The notes: generated by a model not told the origin, from the sequence alone. Shown: positions 1 to 9,305, counted from the stretch's first letter. The stretch: 64,000 nucleotides of DNA from Chamaesiphon sp031376885 (GCA_031376885.1 JANMEL010000301.1:55375-119374); one strand, 5' to 3'. Program-made: numbers and translations.

Positions 1-1
1 C

Positions 2-154
2 GCGACTGACAACTATAACGATTACATCAAAGCTATGGTACCTGAAATTGGTGGTGCTCAAGCAATTGCCAGTCTAACTGACCCACAGAAATCCGCCGAC
101 TCAGTAGTAACACTAGGATCGTTTCTAACTCAAGGTGGTCAATCTCTCCGCTAA
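2..154 (+). CDS. C-terminal end of a secreted-type hypothetical protein (cut by window edge)
   Basis: The frame is open from base 2 to a TAA at 152-154 and gives the last 50 residues of a protein whose start lies outside the window. The tail (YNDYIKAMVPEIGGAQAIAS, then a short linker and VVTLGSFLTQGG) aligns by eye with the C-terminus of the small secreted protein at 2379-2915 (AYNTYVTALVESLGPDGAVA ... RGLLVALS). The two look like paralogues flanking the SLH protein gene. The function is unknown. The open frame is clear, but the family link is by eye only. Confidence 0.55.
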   Translation, partial: ATDNYNDYIKAMVPEIGGAQAIASLTDPQKSADSVVTLGSFLTQGGQSLR

Positions 155-161
155 TCTGGCA

Positions 162-206
162 GGGGTCAGGGGTCAGTGAAAAGTGAAAAGTGAAAAGTGA
201 AAAGTG
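162..206. repeat. Heptamer tandem repeats (GGGGTCA x2, AAAAGTG x4)
   Basis: Two GGGGTCA units (162-175) run into four AAAAGTG units (179-206), eight bases after the stop codon of the partial gene. Both units have a 7-bp period. G-rich on the sense strand of the upstream gene. Confidence 0.85.
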
Positions 207-587
207 CAAAATTGGGGTAACCCCAAGAATGCACATTTAAATACAGGGTTCAGGGGTGAGAAGCTGATGCTAAGTATAGTTTGAGCATCTAAATCCTTCT
301 TAACCACCCTGGCGACTCTCATCAAAATAGGGTGCAATTCATCGATTGCGCCCTATTTTCGGATGGTAGATGGGTTCTAAAAATAGAGATCCATTAATTG
401 ACAGTTTTATTTTAGATCGCACAACGATCCGTCTTAATGTATAATCGTTTAACAAATGTACTCAGCCGAATATCTGAAGTCTGACGACTAGTCCTAATAT
501 ATTCAGCCAAATATCTGAATTTAAAGCATTAATCCTAGTGGTAAGATGTACTTTGACTCTTCTAGTAAGGTGTGCAATCGATAAATT

Positions 588-2279
588 ATGAAAAAAAATA
601 ATCAACAGTCTAGTTTTAAACGCTCCCAGACGGTGGGAATTTCATACTGGCTATTAGTAGCTGTATTTACTAGTGCATCGGTCTTGGCTGGATCTCTCTT
701 GGCAGAGTCTGCGGTAGCCTCAGCCAACAATCCACTCAGCAATATTATCCCGTCTGAGTCAGCTCCTGACCCCAGCATTGTTGCTCCCCCTACCCAAGTT
801 GCTCAAGCCAGCGATGTTGCGGGAAGCTGGGCAGAACCCTTTATCCGCGCCCTCGTCGAAAAAGAAATCATCAGGGGCTATCCCAATGGTACTTTCAGAC
901 CCGATCAACCTATTACCCGTGCTGAGTTTGCGGCCTTACTAAATAGAGCTTTCACACTGCAACCAGTTCGGGCTGCACGTAAATTCAAAGACGTACCCAA
1001 AAAATTCTGGGGAGCCGAAGTAGTCCAAAAAGCCACCAGAAGTGGTTTTATGCGTGGTTATGCCAACGGTACTTTTGCACCAAAGCAGAATATCACGCGG
1101 ATTCAAAGTTTAGTTGCTCTAGTTGAGGGTACCAAACTAGATCGAGCTGGTAGCCTAGACCTAAATACTGTATATGGTGACTCAGCTCAAGTACCTGGCT
1201 ATGGTCAAAATGCATTGATTGCAGCAACTCAGCGGTGCGTAGCTGTCAGCCAAGAATACGACAGCAGCAAGCTTCCAGGGGGTAACTTCAATCCTGAAGC
1301 GGGTGCTACTCGTGCAGATGTAGCTGCTTATATCCACCAAATTTTGGTCGCTGCTGGCAGACTACCCGCATTGGACAAAGCTAGTGCTGCGAATAAGTAT
1401 ATTGTTTCCTGCCCTCAAGGTGTATATGTGACTAGCATCACTGGTACTCCTGATGTCAAGCCACCGGATGTTGTTGTAGTAACACCACCTAAGCTTACAA
1501 ATGAAGAAGCACTCGCGCGGTTAAAAATACCCACTCTACCCCTAGTCAATATTGGCAGTCCGACTACAGCTTACCCAGTAGGCGGTATTGGTAGTCCAAC
1601 TGCTTTTGGTGCTAACGGTGGTAATGCGTTTCTGGGTGCAAGTTATCAAGCTCGTACTCGTCCGGCGATTTACAACAACGTCAACCCGCCGATTACATCT
1701 CCTCAAAACATCGAGGATGGAGCAATTTCCGCTGGATTTGGTTTGGGTGATGCTCGCAACTTAGTTGCTCTAGAAACAATCGCGACTTCCTACAGTACTT
1801 TCCGCCGTGGTTTCTTCAAGGACGGTGCGTTTAGCTTCAAACTCCACAAATCTCTCAGCGATACATTTGCCATTGCGGGTGGTTATGAGAATGCCATTCT
1901 GTGGGGTAGTGGTGGTAATGATGGTGGTCAAACTGGTTATGGTGTAGCTAGTTTGGTATTAAATCCTGATGCCAATATCGGTTTATTCAGTAATACTACG
2001 GTATCTGTCGGTGCTGGTGCTGGACGATTCCGTAATGTTGGGGATATCCGTCGCGGGAAAGACAGCTATAATGTATTTGGTAGTGTTGGGACTCGTCTAT
2101 CCCCCAACTTCTCCCTAATTGCTGACTGGAGTGGTCAAGACTTATCTATTGGTCTACCGATTACTATTCCTTTGGGTAGTACTAGCCTCCAAGTGGTACC
2201 ATCTCTACAGGATCTCGTCAATCCAGAAACTGGCGGTTCCCGCTTTGTTGTCAATGCTGGTTTAGGCTTCAGTTTCTAA
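588..2279 (+). CDS. S-layer homology (SLH) domain cell-wall/outer-membrane protein
   Basis: A 563-residue exported protein. A hydrophobic signal segment spans about residues 20-44 and ends near AESAVASA. A first SLH domain lies at about 76-122 (SWAEPFIRALVEKEIIRGYP, then GTFRPDQPITRAEFAALLNR). A second lies at about 133-182 (GFMRGYANGTFAPKQNITR), and a weaker third repeat at about 190-260. SLH domains bind peptidoglycan-linked polymers. The C-terminal 200 residues are rich in Gly, Asn, Ser and Thr with alternating hydrophobics and end in GLGFSF, suggesting a beta-sheet or barrel-like outer-membrane part. It is not clearly an OprB porin. The ATG at 588 is the natural start. The neighbours are two small secreted paralogues. 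Confidence 0.8.
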   Translation: MKKNNQQSSFKRSQTVGISYWLLVAVFTSASVLAGSLLAESAVASANNPLSNIIPSESAPDPSIVAPPTQVAQASDVAGSWAEPFIRALVEKEIIRGYPNGTFRPDQPITRAEFAALLNRAFTLQPVRAARKFKDVPKKFWGAEVVQKATRSGFMRGYANGTFAPKQNITRIQSLVALVEGTKLDRAGSLDLNTVYGDSAQVPGYGQNALIAATQRCVAVSQEYDSSKLPGGNFNPEAGATRADVAAYIHQILVAAGRLPALDKASAANKYIVSCPQGVYVTSITGTPDVKPPDVVVVTPPKLTNEEALARLKIPTLPLVNIGSPTTAYPVGGIGSPTAFGANGGNAFLGASYQARTRPAIYNNVNPPITSPQNIEDGAISAGFGLGDARNLVALETIATSYSTFRRGFFKDGAFSFKLHKSLSDTFAIAGGYENAILWGSGGNDGGQTGYGVASLVLNPDANIGLFSNTTVSVGAGAGRFRNVGDIRRGKDSYNVFGSVGTRLSPNFSLIADWSGQDLSIGLPITIPLGSTSLQVVPSLQDLVNPETGGSRFVVNAGLGFSF

Positions 2280-2378
2280 TCCAAGCGAATTAATTCATCA
2301 CCTGTTAAGTTTACAAGTAGAGATTACAATCTTAGCAGGATGATACATTTTCCTTTGCCCTTCATCTAGGTAATAAGC

Positions 2379-2915
2379 ATGAACTTAAAAATTTCCACTT
2401 CCTTGTTGGCTTTAGGTGCATTTACTAGCTCAGTGTTACTCAACCTCACACCTGTCTCGGCACAATCAGGAAATGGTTCCAACGCTGGAAATGGTTCTAA
2501 TACTACCAACGCCATCCAATTCCTCAACTTTGCTTCCAACATCACTGCAAATGTCCTAGCTGCCGTTAACACAGCGTTGGCTCAAATCTTGGCCGCTAAT
2601 CCTGGGGCTTTGAATAATGCGACTTCAAATTCATCATTATTGCCGCCTGGAGCTAGTACGTCCGTTGCCAGTGCTGCTGCTAAACTACAACAGCTAGTGG
2701 CTGGATTTAATGCTGGTAGTGTCACTGCGGCCCAACTGAGTGCGGCGATTGATGCTTACAATACCTATGTCACAGCTCTGGTTGAATCCCTTGGTCCTGA
2801 CGGTGCCGTGGCATTCCTCAGTAGTTCGGGTGGTGATAAGGCTCTAGACGGTACAAATACTCCTGGGATTAGAGGATTATTGGTGGCATTGTCTGCACGA
2901 GCTACAGGCAAATAG
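2379..2915 (+). CDS. Small secreted hypothetical protein
   Basis: 178 residues. A classical signal peptide (hydrophobic core at residues 8-22, cleavage likely after VSA at 28) is followed by a Gly/Asn/Ser-rich linker (NGSNAGNGSN) and an Ala/Leu-rich helical region. No known domain is recognised. The C-terminal 60 residues resemble the partial protein at the window start, so a small family may surround the SLH gene. It lies 99 bases after the SLH gene on the same strand and ends 31 bases before a strong hairpin terminator. The secretion call is firm; the function is unknown. Confidence 0.65.
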   Translation: MNLKISTSLLALGAFTSSVLLNLTPVSAQSGNGSNAGNGSNTTNAIQFLNFASNITANVLAAVNTALAQILAANPGALNNATSNSSLLPPGASTSVASAAAKLQQLVAGFNAGSVTAAQLSAAIDAYNTYVTALVESLGPDGAVAFLSSSGGDKALDGTNTPGIRGLLVALSARATGK

Positions 2916-2946
2916 ATCTAGTTAATTGATAATCGATCGTTAATAC

Positions 2947-2985
2947 AAAGAGCAAGGAAAAGTTTTCTTGCTCTTTGTTGTTTTT
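2947..2985 (+). terminator. Rho-independent terminator after the SLH/secreted protein pair
   Basis: AAAGAGCAAG at 2947-2956 pairs with CTTGCTCTTT at 2967-2976 (10-bp stem, 10-base loop), followed by GTTGTTTTT. It lies 31 bases after the stop at 2915. Confidence 0.85.
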
Positions 2986-3055
2986 GGGGTCGATCGGAAT
3001 TAACGAGTGAAAGTAATAGTTGACGAGGGGATGGTTGAGATTGACGATACTCGAT

Positions 3056-4279
3056 ATGGGAGATGACAGCAAGGAAAAATGGTTGTCAATAGTGGGGATT
3101 GGTGAATCGGGATTGGGAGAATTGAGTCCATTTGCACGGGGAAAATTCGATCGAGCCACAATCATCGTCGGTGGGCATCGTCATTTAGCGATGTTAGACC
3201 AAAACGATCGCCGCGATCGCATTGTCTGGACATCACCTTTAGAAGACTCGATCGAATCTATCCTCAAATATCAGGGCAAACCAGTTTGTATCCTCGCTAG
3301 CGGCGATCCACTTTGTTATGGAATTGGGGTGACTTTGCTGCGGTATGTGTCGATCGACCAGATGACAATTATACCCGCACCATCTACATTTAGTCTCGTT
3401 TGCGCCCGATTGGGTTGGCCCTCAACTAGCGTCGAAACATTGAGTTTGTGCGGACGTTCCCCAGATTTTCTCGCCGCGATGCTATCTCCAGGTGTAAAAT
3501 TAATCATTCTCAGTGCAGGGATAGAAACACCCCAACTAGTCGCCGATTTACTCACTCAGCGCGGCTATGGAGCTAGTCGAATGACCGTATTAGAACATAT
3601 CGGCGGGGAACGAGAAAGATTAATTTCCGACATCGCCCATTCCTGGTCAAAACCCGATGTAGCAGCTCTAAATGCGATCGCCGTTGAATGTATCATTTCC
3701 CCAGATACAACCCCTTTAAATCGCCTTCCAGGACTGCCTGACAGTGCCTATCACCATGATGGACAACTCACCAAACGGGAAGTTCGCGCTATTACCCTCG
3801 CCGCACTCGCACCGATGCCAGGGGAATTATTATGGGATGTCGGGGCGGGATGTGGTTCGATCGGGATAGAGTGGTTACGGAGTCATCGAAATTGTCGAGC
3901 GATCGCGATCGAACAACACGCTCATCGATTACAATTTATCGCGGATAATATGGCGGCTCTGGGTACCCCCCATCTTCAACTGATTCAAGGCAAAGCACCC
4001 GCTGCGTTAATCGATTTACCAACTCCCGATGCAATTTTCATTGGCGGCGGTACAACATCTGAAGGATTATTAGATATCTGTTGGGCGGCACTGCGATCGG
4101 GTGGTAGACTCGTAGCTAATGCTGTCACCGTCGAAAGCGAATTGCAATTACTCCGATGGCATCGACAAGTAGGTGGAGAATTGAGTCGGATTGCCATTCA
4201 ACGAACACAACCTGTCGGTACTTTCCTCGGCTGGAAACCTTTAATTCCCATCACTCAACTAGTGGTATTTAAAAACTAA
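3056..4279 (+). CDS. cobL: Precorrin-6Y C5,15-methyltransferase (decarboxylating), CbiE-CbiT fusion
   Basis: 407 residues from the ATG at 3056. The open frame extends to a TTG at 3020, but the ATG removes a 12-residue non-conserved lead. The N-terminal half is a CbiE-type SAM methylase of the tetrapyrrole family: GIGESGLGELSP, then IVGGHRH, LASGDPLCYGIG and AGIETPQ. The C-terminal half is CbiT, with a Rossmann SAM loop DVGAGCGSIGIEW and IFIGGG further on. The fusion methylates C5 and C15 of precorrin-6/7 and decarboxylates the acetate side chain, which serves corrin (cobalamin or pseudocobalamin) synthesis. No other cob genes lie beside it, a scattered arrangement common in cyanobacteria. Confidence 0.92.
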   Translation: MGDDSKEKWLSIVGIGESGLGELSPFARGKFDRATIIVGGHRHLAMLDQNDRRDRIVWTSPLEDSIESILKYQGKPVCILASGDPLCYGIGVTLLRYVSIDQMTIIPAPSTFSLVCARLGWPSTSVETLSLCGRSPDFLAAMLSPGVKLIILSAGIETPQLVADLLTQRGYGASRMTVLEHIGGERERLISDIAHSWSKPDVAALNAIAVECIISPDTTPLNRLPGLPDSAYHHDGQLTKREVRAITLAALAPMPGELLWDVGAGCGSIGIEWLRSHRNCRAIAIEQHAHRLQFIADNMAALGTPHLQLIQGKAPAALIDLPTPDAIFIGGGTTSEGLLDICWAALRSGGRLVANAVTVESELQLLRWHRQVGGELSRIAIQRTQPVGTFLGWKPLIPITQLVVFKN

Positions 4280-4315
4280 TTTAGCTACTCCCCTCATAGA
4301 GAAAAACTGTACAAT

Positions 4316-4369
4316 CTTTCTCTGTGTACCTCTGTGATGACTCCGTGTACCTCTGTGTTGAATGCACAC
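4316..4369. repeat. Left copy of a ~54-bp inverted repeat flanking the helicase gene
   Basis: This contains CTCTGTGTACCTCTGTG and a second CTCTGTGTTGAATGCACAC block. Its reverse complement matches 6076-6129 with roughly four of five bases by eye. It sits between the ends of cobL and the helicase gene. Confidence 0.7.
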
Positions 4370-4415
4370 TCTAAACGCAGCAAAAAATACCTAATCTTTG
4401 AGCCGAAAGAAAGTA

Positions 4416-5921
4416 TCAATATTTCAAATCGCCATCATGAGGCGGTTTAGGATCGGTATCTACTTCGGCAACTTTGAGCGATCGATCTACATCTCGATCG
4501 TATTTTAATGGCAATTGAATTACTTTTGCTGGTTGGGGAATATTTGCTGGATCTGGTGAGTCACCGCGTCTTCTAGCGGAAGTGCGTTCTTCTAAAGTGC
4601 CTTCACTAATTACCTCATATAAAACTGCTTGTTTATCTATTTTTCCCTTCCGCAATATTCGCCCCAACCGTTGAATATATTCTCGTGGTGAAGCGGTGCC
4701 CGACAACATCACCGCAATACTCGCCGCTGGTACATCCACGCCTTCATTTAATACTTGAGATGCAACTAAAGTTTTGTAAGTACCTTCCCGAAAGTGGGTC
4801 AAAATTTCGTGACGCTCTTTGACTGGTGTATGGTGAGTGATGGCGGGAATTAATAGAGTTTGAGCGATGCGGTAAACGGTCGCATTATCGCTCGTAAATA
4901 TCAACGTAGATTCGGGATAATGTCGATCGAGAATCTCTACCAAAATTCTCAACTTCCCGTTTGTCGCCACTGCAATTTCCTTTGCTTCTCGATGGGCTAA
5001 CATCGCTCGTCTTCCTTCTGTCGATCGACAACTTGCCCTGACAAAACTTTGCCAACCATTCAGACTACCAAACGAGATTTTCTGACTGCGTAAAAATCGA
5101 TCGCGCTCCTGAATCAACTCATGATATCGATTATATTCCTCATCGCTCAACTTCACCTTAATCTGCTCCACCCGATAAGGAGCTAAGGCAGTACCCGCCA
5201 AATCCGCCGCCATTTTGCGGTAAACTTCCTTACCCACTAAAACATTCAAATCCTGATGCTTTCCATCACTCCGCTCCGGCGTAGCACTCAAACCCAATCG
5301 GTAAGGCGCGATCGAATATTCCGCAATCACCCGAAAAAAATCTGTTGGCAAATGATGGCATTCATCACAAATCAATAACCCATATAAATCGCCCAAAGAC
5401 TCAATCTGAATCGCCGCACTATCATACGTCGAAATTAAAATTTGGGTTCGATCTCGAGATCCTCCACCCAACAAGCCAATTTCCGTACCTGGAAAAGATC
5501 CCAACAATTGAGCATACCACTGATGCATCAGATCGATCGTCGGCACCAAAATCAACGTGCTGCGAGGGGTAGCAGCCATCGCAAGCTGTGCAACCAGCGT
5601 TTTCCCCGCTCCAGTCGGTAATACCACAACTCCCCGCCTTCCTGCCTGTTTCCAAGCCATCAGTGCTTCTGCTTGATGGGGATAGGGTTCTACACTCAGT
5701 TGGGAGTCTAATTCTAAATTGACAAAACCTTTGGCTTTATCGATAAACTGAGTATTTTCTGCTTGAAGTGTCTCAACGATCTCCCGATAATTAATCCCTG
5801 GAATCCGAAACTTCTCCACTCGATCGTCCCATGTAGCATACTCCATCCAGCCTCTACCCTTTGGTGGTGGATGCAAAAGTAGGGTACCGCGATCGTAAGT
5901 CAATGTCGGCAATCTTGCCAT
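4416..5921 (-). CDS. XPB/Rad25-type DEAD/DEAH-box helicase
   Basis: 501 residues of superfamily 2 helicase. The Walker A motif LPTGAGKTLVAQ is at 101-112, Walker B DECHH at 186-190, motif III SATPERSDG at 212-220, and the motif VI-like YIQRLGRILRKGK is near 420. The Q-like motif PYPHQAEAL precedes Walker A at 79-87. The layout, with a short N-terminal damage-recognition-like region and DECH instead of DEAD, is that of bacterial XPB/RadD-like DNA helicases. A role in DNA repair or transcription is expected from the family. The tail is basic and polar (TSARRRGDSPDPANI) and probably disordered. The gene stands alone and is convergent with cobL. Confidence 0.88.
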   Translation of the reverse strand: MARLPTLTYDRGTLLLHPPPKGRGWMEYATWDDRVEKFRIPGINYREIVETLQAENTQFIDKAKGFVNLELDSQLSVEPYPHQAEALMAWKQAGRRGVVVLPTGAGKTLVAQLAMAATPRSTLILVPTIDLMHQWYAQLLGSFPGTEIGLLGGGSRDRTQILISTYDSAAIQIESLGDLYGLLICDECHHLPTDFFRVIAEYSIAPYRLGLSATPERSDGKHQDLNVLVGKEVYRKMAADLAGTALAPYRVEQIKVKLSDEEYNRYHELIQERDRFLRSQKISFGSLNGWQSFVRASCRSTEGRRAMLAHREAKEIAVATNGKLRILVEILDRHYPESTLIFTSDNATVYRIAQTLLIPAITHHTPVKERHEILTHFREGTYKTLVASQVLNEGVDVPAASIAVMLSGTASPREYIQRLGRILRKGKIDKQAVLYEVISEGTLEERTSARRRGDSPDPANIPQPAKVIQLPLKYDRDVDRSLKVAEVDTDPKPPHDGDLKY

Positions 5922-6281
5922 AAAGTATAGTCATGCTCACAGACACTTTATCCTAGCGCAAGGTTAACCAAAAGTTCTCGATCGACAAAATAAATGCAAG
6001 ACTTCGTAGGTTGGGTTTCGTGCCTCAACCCAACCGTCTCCGCTCCAAGATTATGTATTTCTTGCTGCGCTCGAAGTGTGTACTCAACACAGAGGCACAC
6101 AGAGTCAACACAGAGGAGCGCAGAGAAAGATTCTACAGTCTTTTGTTGGGATGGGAGTAGTTGTAAATATTTGAGGATTTTGACGATCGAGTGAGCAATA
6201 CTATTTGATACTTGAGGGTTGAGGTGTGCGGCGATCGCCAATCTGCGCTCATCCAGATCTAGTCAAGAAAATTATCACAAC
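5922..6281. other. Intergenic region with dispersed repeats
   Basis: There is no convincing gene here. It holds a GTAGGTTGGGTT ... AACCCAACC hairpin at about 6006-6031, a family also seen near 15461, 29585 and 60150. It also holds the right copy of the helicase-flanking inverted repeat at 6076-6129, and the leader of por. A 97-residue minus-strand open frame here lacks protein-like composition and is read as repeat noise. Confidence 0.6.
6076..6129. repeat. Right copy of the inverted repeat flanking the helicase gene
   Basis: The ACACAGAGGCACACAGAG and ACACAGAGGAGCGCAGAG blocks are the reverse complement of 4316-4369, with scattered mismatches. It lies upstream of the helicase start. Confidence 0.7.
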
Positions 6282-7238
6282 ATGACACAGCAAACAGTAA
6301 TAATTACCGGAGCATCATCGGGAGTTGGTTTATACGCCGCTAAAGCTCTAGTGCAAAAAGGTTGGCATGTAGTGATGGCTTGTCGGGATTTGCCCAAAAC
6401 CACAGCCGCCGCAGCAGCTCTAGAAATGGATCCAGATCTCTACAGTATCATTCATATCGATTTAGGCTCTCAGATGAGCGTGCGGAAGTTTGTCGATGAG
6501 TTTCGCGCTACCGGAAAATCTCTCGATGCGCTAGTATGTAATGCAGCGGTTTATTTGCCCCTATTGAAGGAAGCCCTGCGATCGCCAGAAGGCTACGAGC
6601 TGAGTGTCGCCACAAATCATCTCGGTCATTTTCTGCTGTGTCATTTGCTATTAGAAGACTTGAAAGTATCATCCGCAGTCGATCGACGGTTGATTATTTT
6701 GGGCACCGTCACCGCCAATTCCAAAGAGTTGGGCGGCAAAATTCCCATTCCCGCACCCGCAGATTTGGGCGACTTGCAGGGATTCGCCGCTGGTTTCAAA
6801 GCACCCGTCACTATGATTGATGGCAAACCGTTTAAGGCCGGAAAAGCTTATAAAGATAGTAAGCTGTGCAATATGATGACTAGTCGCGAACAACATCGTC
6901 GTTATCACCAGACAACGGGAATTATCTTTAATACCCTTTACCCTGGCTGTGTAGCTGACACACCTTTATTTCGCAATAGTTATCCCCTATTCCAGAAAAT
7001 ATTTCCCTGGTTCCAGAAGAATATCACAGGTGGATATGTAACGCAAGAACTAGCCGGAGAGCGAGTAGCTCAAGTCGTCGCCGATCCAGAATTTAAACAA
7101 TCTGGTGTACATTGGAGTTGGGGAAATCGCCAACAACCAGGGCGAAAATCTTTCGTGCAAGAATTGTCAGATAAAGCTAGTGATGACAAAGCTCTTAAAA
7201 TGTGGGAATTGAGCGAGAAATTAGTTGGATTAGTTTAG
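6282..7238 (+). CDS. por: Light-dependent protochlorophyllide oxidoreductase
   Basis: 318 residues from the ATG at 6282. An upstream in-frame TTG at 6219 would add 21 unrelated residues. It is a short-chain dehydrogenase fold: cofactor motif TGASSGVG at 9-16, CNAAVYLP at 87-94 (the NNAG equivalent), and the catalytic pair Tyr190 and Lys194 in KAYKDSK. The LPOR-specific insert and C-terminal WSWGNRQQPGR are present, and the length is typical. It reduces protochlorophyllide to chlorophyllide with NADPH and light. The gene is followed 10 bases later by a perfect hairpin repeat that may act as its terminator. Confidence 0.95.
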   Translation: MTQQTVIITGASSGVGLYAAKALVQKGWHVVMACRDLPKTTAAAAALEMDPDLYSIIHIDLGSQMSVRKFVDEFRATGKSLDALVCNAAVYLPLLKEALRSPEGYELSVATNHLGHFLLCHLLLEDLKVSSAVDRRLIILGTVTANSKELGGKIPIPAPADLGDLQGFAAGFKAPVTMIDGKPFKAGKAYKDSKLCNMMTSREQHRRYHQTTGIIFNTLYPGCVADTPLFRNSYPLFQKIFPWFQKNITGGYVTQELAGERVAQVVADPEFKQSGVHWSWGNRQQPGRKSFVQELSDKASDDKALKMWELSEKLVGLV

Positions 7239-7248
7239 ACGTGAGCCT

Positions 7249-7282
7249 AGATCCCCGACTTCTCGGAAGAAGTCGGGGATCT
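7249..7282. repeat. Palindromic repeat (GATCCCCGACTTCT family), copy 1
   Basis: A perfect 15-bp stem (7249-7263 with 7268-7282) with loop CGGA sits 10 bases after por. Further copies are at 16915, 29673, 53886 and 60080. It is probably a transcript-end hairpin of a dispersed family. Confidence 0.88.
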
Positions 7283-7318
7283 GAATTGTTATACCAACGA
7301 TAAAATTGGAGCCTAAGT

Positions 7319-7547
7319 TAATTCACATCTTGCATCAGTATAAAAATATTAGTTAATTAGACCTCCTGCGAAAGTAAAAGCACAATCATTTTCAATACCG
7401 TTTTCATCTAAAATTCCCCCTATTCCCTATTCCCTATCCCCTATTCCCTGACTTTCGCAGGAAGTCTATTGTGTAGGGGCGCGGTCTTGTGCCCGCCCTG
7501 ATTTACGACAGTAATAGTGTTTATGAATTGGTGCAAGATGTGAGTTA
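7319..7547. repeat. Nested inverted-repeat element (MITE-like)
   Basis: The outer arms TAATTCACATCTTGCA (7319-7334) and TGCAAGATGTGAGTTA (7532-7547) match in 15 of 16 positions. The inner arms AGACCTCCTGCGAAAGT (7359-7375) and its inverse (7451-7467) match in 16 of 17. Between them lies a CCCTATT heptamer array at 7415-7449. Related AGACCTCCTGCGAAAGT cores occur at 26352 and 58919. No transposase is present. The rest of 7239-7895 shows nothing gene-like except a 63-codon TTG-started frame that I do not support. Confidence 0.7.
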
Positions 7548-7895
7548 GTTCAATCTCGCTAATGAGATGAACATCAGACATTTGATATCGCTTCACCCAA
7601 ATATTGTTCATCTTGCGATCGATCTGGAAAAATAATTATGTTAGCATACTAACTAATTTTCTCTTTTTAATTACCTCCATTTTATCTGAATGGGGGTCAC
7701 TTTTTGCTAATTATTTCTATCATTCAAAACTTCTCCAGAAAATCAAGTTCGGAATTATTAATAGTTACGCTGGGATTCGGGCTACTTTAACTTGATGAAC
7801 ATCAGTCAACCTCACCAACAGCAGTAAATTTATTTAATTGTCTGGTTGAATCTCTGCCTGACAATAAAATTTGGAAACACCGATTCATCCATAAA

Positions 7896-8321
7896 CTACT
7901 TAGATGATGATGGCGGTTGTGTTGGCTGGGTTGTCTTTAGAGTACCCGCTTTTTTGCTATCTGCAACTTGTTTGTCGATCGCCGCGAGCAGTTCTTTGTA
8001 ATCCTTTTTGGTGGGGTCGATTTCGATCAGTTGTTTGAGGATCGATCTGGTACCAGGAATATCTCCTTGCTCCATCCGAATACTGAAAATTTCCTTGATT
8101 CCCTGTAGTGCGGTGGGATTATTGGGTTCTCGTTTTAAAACTCCCAGGAAACCTTTCTCCGAGGCGTTAAGTTGGGCATTCTGAGATTGGGCGGGGTTTT
8201 CTTTGGCGACGGGTTCTTTTAATGAACTCCCGATCGATTCAACTATGCCCAATAAGCTGGAACCGAGAAAGGCTATTCCAGAGAGGATGATTAGGGCTTT
8301 TTTGAGTTTGGATTGTTCCAT
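7896..8321 (-). CDS. TPR-like membrane-anchored hypothetical protein
   Basis: 141 residues. A single N-terminal hydrophobic segment (about 8-27, ALIILSGIAFLGSSLLGIV) follows a basic start and probably anchors the protein. The body carries two helix pairs reminiscent of tetratricopeptide repeats (LGVLKREPNNPTALQGIKEI, then IPGTRSILKQLIEIDP), which suggests protein-protein contacts. The C-terminus is Thr/Pro/Ser/Gln-rich and likely disordered. It is divergent from the next gene, another membrane protein with TPR-like helices, and the two may work together. No specific function can be named. Confidence 0.6.
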   Translation of the reverse strand: MEQSKLKKALIILSGIAFLGSSLLGIVESIGSSLKEPVAKENPAQSQNAQLNASEKGFLGVLKREPNNPTALQGIKEIFSIRMEQGDIPGTRSILKQLIEIDPTKKDYKELLAAIDKQVADSKKAGTLKTTQPTQPPSSSK

Positions 8322-8414
8322 TAGTCTAGTGCTGTTGATTTAGGGCTGAACTACTTCTCTAAGTTACCAAGTTTCGGCGATTTACCACCACATTGTGTCA
8401 AATTAAACCAATTT

Positions 8415-9251
8415 ATGTCAGTATTTATACCAACTTCACCCTTGGCAAGATTGAAGGCTAAACTATTGCCGATCGATCTCCAGCTACTAGCTTCGATCGG
8501 CTCGATCTTTGGGGTATTTGTGGTAATATCCTACCTGCAAATGCCCAAATTAGCCCAGCTCAAGCAACCAAGTCAAGTTTTGACGAAAGCGGAGTTTCAA
8601 CGAGAGGAAGCCAAGACTAAAGTGCAACTCTCCCTGGTGCAAAAATTGCCTGCATTCGGGTTCAATAATCTGATTGCCGATTGGTATTTTATGAGCTATA
8701 TGCAGTATTTTGGTGATGTTGCCGTACGTCAGGAAGCTGGTTATGGAGCGGCGATGTCATATTTGGATCTGATCCTCGATCGCGACCCCCGATTCTTCAA
8801 TGCTTATTTTTATCTCTCAAATACTGGTACGATATACACCGGACAACCAGAACGATCGGTCGCATTGATGGATCGAGGTTTGAAATCATTTTTGCCACGG
8901 GTGCCCGATCGCAGTTACTATATCTGGAGGCTCAAAGCTGTCGATGAGTTGCTATTTTTGGGTAAAACACTCGATGCGCGAAAGTCAATGCAAACGGCGG
9001 TAAATTGGGCTAGGCAGTATCCCACCGAGGAGAGTCTGAGTGTTGCCCAAGTCTCCCAAAATACCGTAAATTATCTCGCTCGCAATCCCAATAGCAAGAA
9101 AGCCCAATTTGACGCTTGGAGTATGGTGTTGACTGGTGCTGTAGATGAAGCTGTCGCCAAACGAGCGATCGCGGAAATAGGCGCACTTGGTGGTAAGGTG
9201 ACAATTAGTCCAACTGGTGCGTTTCAGGTGGAAGCACCAGCCAAAGATTAA
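8415..9251 (+). CDS. Conserved hypothetical membrane-anchored protein with TPR-like helices
   Basis: 278 residues from the ATG at 8415. A membrane segment lies at about 25-43 (ASIGSIFGVFVVISYLQ). A conserved-looking stretch follows, NLIADWYFMSYMQYFGD at about 80-96, then helix pairs of TPR type (AYFYLSNTGTIYTGQPERSV). It resembles uncharacterised cyanobacterial proteins of this length, but I cannot name a pathway. The gene is followed by a short CCCCTGA repeat and then sucC-like, so it may share a transcript. Confidence 0.6.
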   Translation: MSVFIPTSPLARLKAKLLPIDLQLLASIGSIFGVFVVISYLQMPKLAQLKQPSQVLTKAEFQREEAKTKVQLSLVQKLPAFGFNNLIADWYFMSYMQYFGDVAVRQEAGYGAAMSYLDLILDRDPRFFNAYFYLSNTGTIYTGQPERSVALMDRGLKSFLPRVPDRSYYIWRLKAVDELLFLGKTLDARKSMQTAVNWARQYPTEESLSVAQVSQNTVNYLARNPNSKKAQFDAWSMVLTGAVDEAVAKRAIAEIGALGGKVTISPTGAFQVEAPAKD

Positions 9252-9305
9252 GTTTTTCCCAAGCAGATTATTGCACTTTTCTCTGACCCCTGACCCCTGC
9301 TCTAA

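Noticed and set aside
7604..7795. 63-codon hydrophobic frame
   Set aside because: TTG start, no ribosome site, low-complexity hydrophobic composition in AT-rich DNA.
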